Below, in pieces: positions 32,601 to 40,130 of a stretch of 64,000 nt of DNA. The notes beneath the pieces were generated by a model. The model did no database searches, was not told the DNA's origin, and saw nothing but the letters and a program-made list of their open reading frames with translations. Every line of letters begins with the position of its first letter. Position 1 is the first letter of the stretch. This stretch comes from JADJOM01 sp046327715 (GTDB lineage: Bacteria; Gemmatimonadota; Gemmatimonadetes; Gemmatimonadales; GWC2-71-9): assembly GCA_046327715.1 (NCBI GenBank), contig JAXLXY010000013.1, forward strand, positions 1-64,000, in the 5' to 3' direction. A program made the translations under genes and the position numbers.

Positions 32601-32938
32601 ACCTGGACCAGGCCTGGGCGGCGCGCCGCGGGCCGGAGGCCACCGTCGCCGACCTGCACGCGGCGATTGTCGAGGGCGCGGTGGAGCGGGTGCGCCCCAA
32701 GATGATGACGGTGACTGCGATCATGGCGGGGCTGCTGCCCATCCTGTGGGGCCGCGGCGCCGGCGGCAGCGTCATGCAGCGGATCGCCGCGCCGATGGTG
32801 GGCGGGATGCTGAGCTCCACGCTGCTCACCCTCGTGGTGATCCCGGCCGCGTATTCGGTGTGGCAGGAGGCCGCGCTGCGGCGGGCCCGCCGGCGGATGA
32901 TGCTCGTGCCGGCTGGACGGCCCGGGACGCCGCGCTAG
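29693..32938 (+). CDS. cusA: CusA-type RND heavy-metal efflux pump, Cu(I)/Ag(I) class
   Basis: 1081 residues, full length; proton-driven export of monovalent metal from periplasm or cytoplasm. Helix 4 has GAMIDAAIVMLEN with Asp405 of the proton relay; partner Glu ~962 (GVAAETGVVML) and Lys ~1003 (RVRPKMMTV) are present. Met573 (SILFMPTT), Met623 (GLDMFET) and Met672 (GRIDMLATG) sit at the same numbers as the three metal-binding Met that I recall for E. coli CusA. That supports copper/silver rather than zinc/cobalt. An insert near residue 800 adds GGMGMPG. ATG 29693 fits the family start. Part of the CBA-type operon. Confidence 0.95.
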   Translation: MLERLIDWSTRHRALVLMGTLFAMAGGAWAVRHTPLEALPDLSDVQVIVQAEYGEQAPRIVEDQVTYPIAAEMLKVPGARTVRGYSFFGVSFVYVIFADGTDLYWARSRVLEYLNGIKGRLPAPVTPTLGPDATGLGWVYQYAIEDTTGRRDLAELRGLQDWYLRYALTAVPGVAEVASLGGFEKQYQVDLDPARLQAYGIPITRVMAALQNANSDVGAMVVELSEREHMVRGLGYLKSIADIEEVVVGATASGVPVRVAELGRVTVGPAARRGIADLDGRGDAVGGIVVMRFGENALATIDAVKRRLAEVSAGLPAGVVIRPVYDRSGLIRDAIATLRGTLLEESVIVALVCLVFLLHARSALVAVLTLPVGILLAFVLMRWAGVSADIMSLGGIAIAIGAMIDAAIVMLENLHKHLERHAAESPGVPLEGEARRALVSRAAREVGPALFFSLLIITVSFLPVFALEGQEGRLFKPLAFTKTFAMAAASLLSVTLVPVAMGLFVRGRIVPERANPVNRLLAWLYRPVIGLVLRHRWPTLALALAALILTWVPWTRIGGEFMPPLDEGSILFMPTTLPGASVARAREILRIQDGALRGIPEVASVWGKAGRAETATDPAGLDMFETTITLKPRAEWRPGMTTDRLIALMDSAVRLPGVTNAWTMPIKGRIDMLATGIRTPVGVKIFGPDLAVLERLGREVEGALKMVPGTRSAFAERAESGYYLDIAIDRAAAARHGLNVGDVQTVIATAIGGMTITQTVEGRERYGVRIRYPHELRDNPDRLLDVLIPAAHGVPRTGEATGGMGMPGAAPRPAGTSYVPLGQVATIRQVAGPMVVRTEGAIPTAWVYVDVAGRDIGGYVAEAQRMVGGMVTLPPGYSITWSGQYEYMQRAAARLQVVVPTTLAIIFLLLYLNFGRLGPAALVMLSLPFALVGGVWLLDLLHFNWSVAVAVGCIALAGVAAETGVVMLLYLDQAWAARRGPEATVADLHAAIVEGAVERVRPKMMTVTAIMAGLLPILWGRGAGGSVMQRIAAPMVGGMLSSTLLTLVVIPAAYSVWQEAALRRARRRMMLVPAGRPGTPR

Positions 32939-32947
32939 CTTGGGGTG

Positions 32948-33739
32948 ATGCCGACCCCCTCCGCGCGCTCCCGAACCCCGATCGTGGCCCTGCTCGCCGC
33001 CCTGACCCTCGCGGCCTGGGCCTGGACCATCCACCTGGGCCGTGCCATGCCCGGCATGGAGATGCCCGCGATGGACATGACGGGGATGGACATGCCAGGG
33101 ATGGACATGCCCGGCATGGACATGTCAGGGGCGGCGACGGCGACGGCCACCGACTGGTCCGCCGCCGGCTACGGTGGGCTCTTCGTGATGTGGGCCGTCA
33201 TGATGGTGGCCATGATGACGCCGGCGGCCGGCCCCGCCGTGCTCGCCACCGCCCGGGCGAGCGAGGCCCGGCCCCTCCGCGCGGCGGCGCTCTTCGTGGT
33301 GGGGTACCTCGCCCTCTGGTCCGGCTTCAGCGCCGCCGCGGCCGGCCTCCAACTCGCCCTCAATCACGCGGGGTGGCTCACCCCCATGGGCGCGAGCGCC
33401 CGGCCCGGGCTGTCCCTGGGCCTGCTCCTGCTGGCCGGTGGCTATCAGTTCACCGCGGCCAAGGGGCGGTGCCTCGGCGCGTGCCGAGTGCGGGGCGAGG
33501 GCCGCGCCACCGGGCAGGGCCTGCCGGACGGACTGGCCTACGGCCTGCGCTGCCTCGGTTGCTGCGCCGCGCTCATGCCCCTGCTCTTCGTCATGGGCGT
33601 GATGACCCTCTGGTGGGTGGCGCTGCTGGCGGCGGTGGTGTTCCTGGAGCGCGTCAGTCCGTGGGGCCGAACGGTGGAGCGGACCATCGGGGTGGCGTGC
33701 CTGGCCGGGGCTGCGGTGGTGGCCGCCCGGATGGCCTAG
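32948..33739 (+). CDS. DUF2182 membrane protein with a Met-rich periplasmic segment
   Basis: 263 residues. Helix 1 is followed by a Met-rich stretch made of repeated MPGMDM/MTGMDM units (about residues 35-60), then the DUF2182 core: MWAVMMVAMMTPAAGPAV, GYLALWSGFSAAAAGLQLA, KGRCLGACR and YGLRCLGCCAALMPLLFVMG. DUF2182 is described as a predicted metal-binding membrane family without known mechanism. It is the last gene of the Cus-type operon, 9 bases after cusA, so it probably handles copper or silver. It could feed the pump or take the place of the absent CusF. ATG 32948 preferred over the GTG three bases earlier. Confidence 0.85.
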   Translation: MPTPSARSRTPIVALLAALTLAAWAWTIHLGRAMPGMEMPAMDMTGMDMPGMDMPGMDMSGAATATATDWSAAGYGGLFVMWAVMMVAMMTPAAGPAVLATARASEARPLRAAALFVVGYLALWSGFSAAAAGLQLALNHAGWLTPMGASARPGLSLGLLLLAGGYQFTAAKGRCLGACRVRGEGRATGQGLPDGLAYGLRCLGCCAALMPLLFVMGVMTLWWVALLAAVVFLERVSPWGRTVERTIGVACLAGAAVVAARMA

Positions 33740-33757
33740 GCGCGCCGCGGGAGGGAA

Positions 33758-34705
33758 CTACCAGCGCGCCGGGGTGCCCCGCACGTCCACGTGCACGAAC
33801 GGACCATGCGCCGCGGTGGCGCGATACACCCCGATGCCGCCGGTCACCGTGGGGTGCGCCTGTTCCACCCGGTCGGCCAGGCCGGCCAGCCACCGGGCAT
33901 CGCCCACCGTGACCCGGCCATCGCCGTCGAGGTCATCCATCTGCCCGTTGCCGTCGGCGTCCACGTAGATGTCGGCGGCATCGCCGTACATGTGGCGGCT
34001 GTCGCGCGCCCGGCCGCCCAGGGCACCCACGCCACGCGCGTTGTACTGGGGAGTGCGGAAGCCCGACATGACCCGCAGCGTGGCGGGCTTGCCCAGCGCC
34101 TCGAGCTCGGCGGCGATCAGCTCGAGCTTGTCGAGCAGCGGCAGGCGGATCACCAGGACCTTGGGCCAGACCTGCGCCTGGTCATGAGTGAGGAAGTCAC
34201 GTACCCGGAAGCTCACCGACAGCGGCTGGTCCTGGTTCTCCGGCGTGACCTCAAGGAATCCCTCCGGCAGGGGGTACCGGCTCGACGCCCGACCCGCACG
34301 CTCCCCGGGCCAGTAGCCCACCCGGTACCCGTTCCACAGCGCGCCCCGCTTGGCGCGGAGCGGCACCAGGGCCAGGGCGCTGATCGCGCCGCCATCGGGC
34401 GCGGAGAGGCCGGTGGGGTGGAGCCCCGGCTGGCCAGCCGCGAGCGCGGGCACCAGGGCGGCGAGGGGCGACATCCGGGCGCTGTCGGCCGTCAGGCTCA
34501 CGGCGCGCAGCCGGCCGCTCAGCCCGAGGTAGGGATGCAGCGTGGCGCTGAGCGTGTCGCCGGTGGCGGCCGGCTCCGCGGCGACGACCGGCGCGGGGCC
34601 CCCGGGGGCGGCCATGGCGAGCACCCCCGCGAGCATCCCGGCGCCCAGCGCCGCGACACCCGCCAGGCCCGCAACCTTCCGCACCAGTCCGCCCACGTGG
34701 GTCAT
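33758..34705 (-). CDS. M15-type peptidoglycan peptidase with EF-hand-like insert
   Basis: 315 residues with an N-terminal membrane segment (VAALGAGMLAGVLAMAA). The C-terminal half has the zinc peptidase motif SRHMYGDAADIYVD and the second site GPFVHVDVRG, as in Peptidase_M15_3/DUF882 proteins. VMSGFRTPQYNARGVG is the substrate-loop signature. Between the two metal sites lies DADGNGQMDDLDGDGRVT, a double DxDxNG/DxDGDG calcium loop resembling EF-hand or dockerin loops. The first ~150 residues contain a beta-rich region of unknown type. It follows the L,D-transpeptidase by 74 bases on the same strand, so the pair probably remodels the cell wall. Confidence 0.8.
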   Translation of the reverse strand: MTHVGGLVRKVAGLAGVAALGAGMLAGVLAMAAPGGPAPVVAAEPAATGDTLSATLHPYLGLSGRLRAVSLTADSARMSPLAALVPALAAGQPGLHPTGLSAPDGGAISALALVPLRAKRGALWNGYRVGYWPGERAGRASSRYPLPEGFLEVTPENQDQPLSVSFRVRDFLTHDQAQVWPKVLVIRLPLLDKLELIAAELEALGKPATLRVMSGFRTPQYNARGVGALGGRARDSRHMYGDAADIYVDADGNGQMDDLDGDGRVTVGDARWLAGLADRVEQAHPTVTGGIGVYRATAAHGPFVHVDVRGTPARW

Positions 34706-34779
34706 GCTCCAGAGTCTCGGCGTCGAGGGGCGGGGAAGTTAGCCCAGGGGGCGCCGGCGGCCAAACCCGGCGGCCGGGG

Positions 34780-36465
34780 TCAGGTTCCCGGGTCGGTCAC
34801 GGGCCGGGCCGGCGCGGCCCGCGCGGTGCGGTACGGGAAGCCCTTCCGGAGCAGCTGGTCGAGGGTCTTGTCGTGCCCGTAGATGTCCGGATAGAAGAAG
34901 ACGTCGCCGTTGCCGCGGGCCACCGCGGTGGCGTACGTGATGTGCACCGGGATCCGCTGCCGGAACCGGACCACCGTCGGGGCCTCCGCCCGCATGGCCG
35001 TCCGGATCGCCTCCTCGGTCCACTCAGGCTGGTCCCGGAGCAGGAACTGGGCGAGGGCAAAGGGATCGCCGAGGCGGATGCACCCGTGGCTCGCGTCGCG
35101 CCGGGTGCGCTCGAAGAGGGCCTTGGAGGGCGTGTCGTGCAGGTACACCTGGTAGTCGTTGGGCATGATGAACTTGACGGTCCCCAGGGCGTTGTGCGGC
35201 CCGGGCGTCTGCCGCACCCGCACCCCCTGCCCGATGCGGGCGATATTCTCCGGCCACGGCGCGATCGGCTCCCCCTGCTCCACCAGCTCGTAGCGGTTGC
35301 GGGTGAGGAACCCCGGATCCTTGAGCGCCGCGGGCTTGATCTCGTTGTTGGCGATCGTCGGGGTCACGTCCCAGTAGGGCGAGAAGATCAGGTACTCGAG
35401 GTCGGCGGAGAACACCGGGGTCTCGGTCTTGAACGCGGTGCCGACCACCACGTTCATCGCGAGCATCGTCGATTCGTCGAGGTCCAGGGTCCGGAAGGCG
35501 TAGAGCCGGAAGGCCGGGATGTTGACGATGATCGGCGGGGCCGTGAAGTGCCGCGGCATCCAGCGCCAGCGCTCGAGCGAGAGCTCCATCTGCCGGATGC
35601 GCTGCGCGAACGGCTGCTGCATCCGCCCGCGGGTGGAATCGCCGATCACGCCGTCGGGAAAGAACCCCTGCCGCATCTGGAAGCGCTTGACCGCCTCGAC
35701 CACCGGGCCGGTGTAGAGGGTGTCGAGGATCGGCACCGCGCTGCTGTCGCGGTAGTCCCCGAGCAGCCGGAGCAGCCGCCGGAGGGTCGGGGTGCCGGCG
35801 TAGGGATCGCCCGGCCTGAGCCGCCGCGGCATCGGCGGCAGCACCACGAGCGCGCTGTCGCGGGCCAGCTCACGGTAGCGCACCAGCGAGGCCATCAGCA
35901 GCCAGTAATGGATGAACGGCGGCTCCAGCGCCCGCAGCACGTTGTCCGGCGCCGGGGTGGTAGCGAGGGCGAGCAGGGTGGTGGTGACGTCGAAGGAGTC
36001 CGGCGGCACGGTGTAGGTGGCGTGCACCGCCTCGGGCCGCACCCGGCCGCGGCGCAGCGCCAGCGCCAGGCGGGCCGCCGCCACCGAGAGCGCCACCTCC
36101 ACCCGCGCCGCCTGCACGCTGTCCCCCCGGACACCCCGCGCCGCCTGGGTCTCGAGCCAGGGCGCGTCGAAGTCGAGCGGGTCGAGGCCGCGGTTGCCGG
36201 CCTCATCGAGCAGCCGGAGCAGGGCCCGCGCCGGCACGGTGAGGGAGTCGCCCTCGAGCCATAATGGAGCCCAGGCACGCGCCGCGTAGAGCCGCCCGAG
36301 GTCGGGCGCCACGTCGGCGAGGTCGGGCCAGCGCAGGTCGGGGTGCCGCCCCTCGCTGACCAGCCGCTGCACCACCTCCTGGGCCGGGGGCACGGCGGCG
36401 AGGACGCCACCCGGCCACAGGACGAGGAGCAGCAGCAGGCGGAGGGGAGCGCGGGGGGCACGCAT
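34780..36465 (-). CDS. Large L,D-transpeptidase (YcbB/LdtD-like)
   Basis: 561 residues. A signal peptide (PLRLLLLLVLWPGGVLAA), an N-terminal scaffold domain, a peptidoglycan-binding helical domain (TGPVVEAVKRFQMRQGFFPD), and the YkuD catalytic domain: NIPAFRLYAF, a capping loop around YWDVTPTIANNEI, LHDTPSKALFERTRRDASHG and SHGCIRLGDP with catalytic Cys at ~462. This is the YcbB architecture, which makes 3-3 cross-links. ATG 36465 is the first start before the signal peptide. The downstream M15 peptidase could act on the same stem peptides. A smaller L,D-transpeptidase is at 1424. Confidence 0.92.
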   Translation of the reverse strand: MRAPRAPLRLLLLLVLWPGGVLAAVPPAQEVVQRLVSEGRHPDLRWPDLADVAPDLGRLYAARAWAPLWLEGDSLTVPARALLRLLDEAGNRGLDPLDFDAPWLETQAARGVRGDSVQAARVEVALSVAAARLALALRRGRVRPEAVHATYTVPPDSFDVTTTLLALATTPAPDNVLRALEPPFIHYWLLMASLVRYRELARDSALVVLPPMPRRLRPGDPYAGTPTLRRLLRLLGDYRDSSAVPILDTLYTGPVVEAVKRFQMRQGFFPDGVIGDSTRGRMQQPFAQRIRQMELSLERWRWMPRHFTAPPIIVNIPAFRLYAFRTLDLDESTMLAMNVVVGTAFKTETPVFSADLEYLIFSPYWDVTPTIANNEIKPAALKDPGFLTRNRYELVEQGEPIAPWPENIARIGQGVRVRQTPGPHNALGTVKFIMPNDYQVYLHDTPSKALFERTRRDASHGCIRLGDPFALAQFLLRDQPEWTEEAIRTAMRAEAPTVVRFRQRIPVHITYATAVARGNGDVFFYPDIYGHDKTLDQLLRKGFPYRTARAAPARPVTDPGT

Positions 36466-36546
36466 GGCGGGCCATAATCTACGCGCCCGCCGCAAAGCGG
36501 AAGGGGCGTATTGGCTTTTCCCGCACCGGAGGCGATACTCCCTTCC

Positions 36547-37983
36547 ATGACTCATGCCCTGGCCCTGCCGCCCATCATCCAGGGCGGAATGGGAGTCGGT
36601 GTCTCGAACTGGCGCCTGGCCCGCGCGGTCGCGCTGTGCGGCCAGCTCGGCGTCGTCTCCGGCACCGCCCTCGATTCCGTCCTCGTGCGCCGCCTGCAGG
36701 ACGGCGACCTCGGTGGCCACATCCGCCGCGCCATGGAGCGCTTCCCGCTCCGCCAGGCCGCCGAGGACGCGCTCAAGCGCTACTTCCGGCCCGAGGGCCG
36801 CGCCGCCGACGAGCCCTACGCCGCCCTGCCGATGTACCGCCAGGGCGCCAGCGCCGAGCGGGAACGGCTGACCATGCTGGCCTCGTTCGTCGAGGTCTTC
36901 CTGGCCAAGGAAGGGCACGATCGCCCCGTCGGGATCAACCTGCTCACCAAGATCCAGCTCCCCACCCTCGCGTCGCTCTATGGCGCCATGCTGGCCGGGG
37001 TCGACGTGGTGCTGATGGGCGCCGGCATTCCCAAGGAAGTGCCCGCCGCCCTCGACGCCCTGGCGCTGCACCAGCCGGCGGCCATGCGCCTCGAGGTGGA
37101 GGGCCTCTCCCCCGAGACCCCGGAACGGATGCGGCTCACCCCGGCCGACCACTTCCCGGTCACGCCGGCGCCACTCACCCGGCCGGTCTTCCTGCCGATC
37201 ATCGCCAGCAACTCGCTGGCGACCATGCTGAGCCGGAAGGCCAGCGGCCGGGTCGACGGCTTCATCATCGAGGGCCCCACCGCCGGCGGCCACAACGCCC
37301 CGCCCCGCGGCGAGCCCCGCTTCAACGAACTCGGCGAGCCGGTCTACGGCGAGCGCGACGTGGTGGACCTGGCCAAGATGCGGGAGCTCGGCCTCCCCTT
37401 CTGGCTCGCGGGGGGCGCGGGCCGCCCCGGGCGCCTCAAGGAGGCCCTCGACGCCGGCGCGGCCGGCATCCAGGTGGGGACGCTGTTCGCCTTCTGCGAC
37501 GAGTCGGGCCTCACCCCAGAGCTCAAGGCCTCCGTGCTCACCCACGTGGCGCGCGGGGAGGTGGCGGTGTTCACCGATCCCGTGGCCTCGCCCACCGGCT
37601 TCCCGTTCAAGGTGGTGCAGTGGGACGAGGATCCGGCCCGCCGCGTGGAGCGCGCCCGGGTCTGCGACCTCGGCTACCTCCGCACCGCCTACCAGCGGGC
37701 CGACGGCCGGCTCGACTACCGCTGCGCCAGCGAGCCGGTGGCCACCTACCTCAAGAAGGGCGGCGACGAAGCCGAGACCGAGGGTCGCAAGTGCCTGTGC
37801 AACGGCCTCATGGCGAGCATCGGGCTGGGGCAGGTCCGGAAGGACGAGACCGTCGAGCCGCCGCTGGTGACCAGCGGCGACGACCTCGTGCTCCTGGGCG
37901 AGCTGCTGCAGGGCCGCTCCAGCTATACCGCGGCCGAGGCGATCGCCTGGCTCAAGAGCGAGGTCGGCGCGCCGGCCACCTAG
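36547..37983 (+). CDS. Nitronate monooxygenase family (FMN-dependent TIM barrel)
   Basis: 478 residues. The N-terminus PPIIQGGMGVGVSNWRLARA is the family start; GGHNAPPRGE and the phosphate-binding AGGAGRPGRLKEALDAGAAG with IQVGTLFAF form the FMN site of 2-nitropropane dioxygenase/FabK/PfaD-like enzymes. It is longer than classical nitronate monooxygenases (~350) and closer to the PfaD-like subgroup, with a C-terminal Cys-containing segment (EGRKCLCNGLMASIGLGQ). Possible roles are nitronate oxidation or an enoyl reductase-like reaction. FabI is already present at 13964, so a FabK role is not needed. Single gene, ending at a terminator. Confidence 0.85.
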   Translation: MTHALALPPIIQGGMGVGVSNWRLARAVALCGQLGVVSGTALDSVLVRRLQDGDLGGHIRRAMERFPLRQAAEDALKRYFRPEGRAADEPYAALPMYRQGASAERERLTMLASFVEVFLAKEGHDRPVGINLLTKIQLPTLASLYGAMLAGVDVVLMGAGIPKEVPAALDALALHQPAAMRLEVEGLSPETPERMRLTPADHFPVTPAPLTRPVFLPIIASNSLATMLSRKASGRVDGFIIEGPTAGGHNAPPRGEPRFNELGEPVYGERDVVDLAKMRELGLPFWLAGGAGRPGRLKEALDAGAAGIQVGTLFAFCDESGLTPELKASVLTHVARGEVAVFTDPVASPTGFPFKVVQWDEDPARRVERARVCDLGYLRTAYQRADGRLDYRCASEPVATYLKKGGDEAETEGRKCLCNGLMASIGLGQVRKDETVEPPLVTSGDDLVLLGELLQGRSSYTAAEAIAWLKSEVGAPAT

Positions 37984-38014
37984 CGCCCGGGCGTCCCCGA
38001 CGGCGGGCAGCAGA

Positions 38015-38046
38015 ACGGGCGGGCCCCCCTCGGGGAGCCCGCCCGT
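38015..38046. terminator. Bidirectional hairpin terminator
   Basis: Perfect 10-bp arms ACGGGCGGGC / GCCCGCCCGT, with a loop that can pair further (CCCC with GGGG). It lies between the convergent nitronate monooxygenase and glnK genes. Confidence 0.7.
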
Positions 38047-38070
38047 CCGCGTGAGGACCCCCCGGCCCGG

Positions 38071-38433
38071 CTAGACCGCGGCCGGCACCGTGGGCGTCAC
38101 CGCCGCCTCGTCGCGCTCGCCGGTGCGGATGCGGTGCACCTGCTCCACGTCGAGGACGAAGACCTTGCCGTCGCCGACCTCGCCGGTGTGCGCCGCCTTG
38201 ACGATGGCCTGCACCGTGACGTCGACGAACCCGTCGGAGACCCCGATCTCCAGCCGTACCTTCTCCTGCAGCCCCATCTTCACGGTCGCGCCGCGGTAGT
38301 TCTCCACCCGCTCGGTTTCCCCGCCGTGCCCCATGACGCGGGAGGCGGTCAGTCCCCGGACCTCGGCGCGGTACAGCGCCTCCAGGACCTCATTGAGCTT
38401 GTCGGGCCGGATAGTGGCGATGATAAGCTTCAT
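38071..38433 (-). CDS. glnK: PII nitrogen regulator, GlnK type, without the Tyr51 modification site
   Basis: 120-residue PII signal protein, a trimer that binds ATP/ADP and 2-oxoglutarate and plugs the ammonium channel. MKLIIATIRPDKLNEV, the B-loop TGEVGDGKVFV and the C-loop RIRTGERDEAA are standard. In the T-loop, E. coli GlnK has YRGAEY; here it reads YRGATV, so the uridylylated Tyr51 is absent. Gln39 is also replaced in GGETERVENYRG. Control is therefore probably by nucleotides and 2-oxoglutarate alone. It follows amt by 17 bases, the usual amtB-glnK pairing, though with amt first. Confidence 0.93.
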   Translation of the reverse strand: MKLIIATIRPDKLNEVLEALYRAEVRGLTASRVMGHGGETERVENYRGATVKMGLQEKVRLEIGVSDGFVDVTVQAIVKAAHTGEVGDGKVFVLDVEQVHRIRTGERDEAAVTPTVPAAV

Positions 38434-38450
38434 CGTTCAGGCTCCTCGGG

Positions 38451-39794
38451 TCAGCGGGCAACGGGCTGGGGCAGCCCGGGGGTGACGGACTGGGGCGCCG
38501 GCAGGTCGGCCGGCAGCACGAGGATCGAGCCCTCGCCGCTGCTGTAGGCCTCCTCGCCATGCTGGGAAACGTCCATCCCCAGCCCCTCGGTGCGGGCATC
38601 GGGACGCAGCACCATCACCAGCCCCAGCGCCTTGAGGATCACCAGCGTCATGACGGCGGCGTAGACCACCGAGACCCCGGCCCCGAGGGCCTGCAGGCCG
38701 AGCTGGCCCGCGTTGCCCGCGAGCAGGCCGTCGTTGCCCGCGCTGTTCCATGCCTTGGAGGCGAAGACGCCGGTGAGCAGGGCGCCGGTCAGGCCGCCCA
38801 TGCCATGGCCGGCGAAGACGTCGAGCGAGTCATCCAGCCGGGTCCGGGCCCGGTAGACGATGGCGAAGTAGCTGGGCAGCGCGGCGATGGCGCCGAGCGC
38901 CAGCGCACCGACCGGGCTCACGAAGCCCGCCGCCGGGGTGATGGCGACCAGGCCCACCACGATGCCGGTGGCCCCGCCGACCGCGGTCACGTGGCCGGTA
39001 CGGGAGTAGTCGAGCAGGGCCCAGACGCAGAGCGTGGCCATCGGGGCAAGGAAGGTGTTGGTGAACGCCAGCGCCGCGAGCTCGCCCGAGGCGAGCGCGC
39101 TGCCGCCGTTGAACCCGAACCATCCGAACCACAGCAGGCCGGCGCCCAGCAGCACGAACGGCACGTTGTGGGGCAGGATGGCCTGCCGCCCATAGTCCTT
39201 CCGGCCGCCCAGGACGAGCGCGGCCACCAGGGCGGACACGCCGGCATTGATGTGCACCACCGTGCCGCCCGCGAAGTCGAGGACGCCCTTGGTCATCAGC
39301 CACCCGCCTCCCCAGACCCAGTGCGCCACCGGGGCGTACACCAGCAGGGTCCAGAGCAGGATGAACGCCACATAGGGGCCGAAACGCATCCGCTCGACCA
39401 CCGCGCCCGAGATGAGCGCCGCCGTGATGATGGCGAAGGTGCCCTGGTAGGCCATGAAGAGCAGGTGCGGGATGGTGCCCTTGGCCTCCACACCCACCCC
39501 CGCCAGCAGCGCGTTGCCGAGCCCGCCCAGCAGCGGCCCCCCCTCAGCAAAGGCAAGGCTGTAGGCCACGAGGGCCCAGAGCACGCCCACCGCGCCGAGC
39601 GCCACGAAGCTCATCATCATCGTATTGAGTGAGTTCTTGGAGCGGACCAGGCCACCATAGAAGAAGGCCAACGCCGGGGTCATGAGCAGCACGAGGGCGG
39701 TGGCCACGAGCATCCAGGCGGTATCGGCCGGGGAAATGGTGGGGACGGCGTCCTGGAGGAACGGGAGCAGGGCGGGCAGGGTCACCGGTGGCAT
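38451..39794 (-). CDS. amt: Ammonium transporter (Amt family)
   Basis: 447 residues, 11 helices expected; conducts ammonium inward. Signatures: AFFYGGLVRSKNSLNTMM, DFAGGTVVHINAGVSALVAA (first pore His), LLWFGWFGFNGGSALAS, and DVFAGHGMGGLTGALLTGVF (second pore His and PII-facing region). The twin-His pore is intact. A C-terminal extension of ~40 residues (GMDVSQHGEEAYSSGEGSI) includes the PII-interacting end. The start is placed at ATG 39794, which leaves a short hydrophobic lead. Cotranscribed with glnK. No sigma54 promoter could be confirmed upstream. Confidence 0.93.
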   Translation of the reverse strand: MPPVTLPALLPFLQDAVPTISPADTAWMLVATALVLLMTPALAFFYGGLVRSKNSLNTMMMSFVALGAVGVLWALVAYSLAFAEGGPLLGGLGNALLAGVGVEAKGTIPHLLFMAYQGTFAIITAALISGAVVERMRFGPYVAFILLWTLLVYAPVAHWVWGGGWLMTKGVLDFAGGTVVHINAGVSALVAALVLGGRKDYGRQAILPHNVPFVLLGAGLLWFGWFGFNGGSALASGELAALAFTNTFLAPMATLCVWALLDYSRTGHVTAVGGATGIVVGLVAITPAAGFVSPVGALALGAIAALPSYFAIVYRARTRLDDSLDVFAGHGMGGLTGALLTGVFASKAWNSAGNDGLLAGNAGQLGLQALGAGVSVVYAAVMTLVILKALGLVMVLRPDARTEGLGMDVSQHGEEAYSSGEGSILVLPADLPAPQSVTPGLPQPVAR

Positions 39795-40130
39795 CCTCAC
39801 GGGAATGGCGGTGGGGAACAAGAATGTCGGCTGGCCGGATCTTAGGGTACGAGCGGGGGGAGCGCAAGAGGAGGTGCACATGAAAATCGGCAGAAATAGC
39901 ACGAAATGTTCGCCAACATGTCATGTATCTCCATATTCCATGAGAGAGTGCCACAGAAAAACAGCGATTTGGACATCCTGCATCGCGCAGATATCAATGA
40001 TGCATGAAAGTCGGCCACAATCGCACCCTCGCCGGGCCACCGTGGACCGGTCATGGCCGAATCGGGTAAATAGGGGTAGGTTCAAGCAGCCTCCCGAACT
40101 CAGCCCCCGGCCCTTCCCCGCCGAGACGTC
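39795..40130. other. Intergenic region between amt and the radical SAM gene, locally AT-richer
   Basis: 336 bases without a convincing gene. The central ~130 bases (39875-40005) are close to 50 % AT, unlike the surrounding sequence. They contain short palindromes (TCATG...CATGA, ATGCAT). A weak promoter candidate pointing right is TTGGAC (39969-39974), 17 bases, TATCAA (39992-39997). A frame starting at 39880 has unnatural composition and overlaps the next gene. Confidence 0.5.
39969..39997 (+). promoter_or_regulatory. Weak promoter candidate for the radical SAM gene
   Basis: TTGGAC, 17-base spacer, TATCAA in the AT-rich patch. Four of six -10 bases and three of six -35 bases match sigma70. 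It would give a leader of about 125 bases. Confidence 0.3.

Noticed and set aside
36466..37545. Extension of the large L,D-transpeptidase frame upstream on the minus strand, opposite the nitronate monooxygenase
   Set aside because: The sequence before ATG 36465 is unlike any family and lies fully antisense to a well-supported gene. The signal peptide begins at 36465.
39937..39953. Sigma54-type promoter for amt on the minus strand (TGGCAC at the complement of 39948-39953)
   Set aside because: The -24 box is perfect, but the -12 position lacks GC (CATGG instead of TTGC), and no NtrC-type sites are seen nearby.
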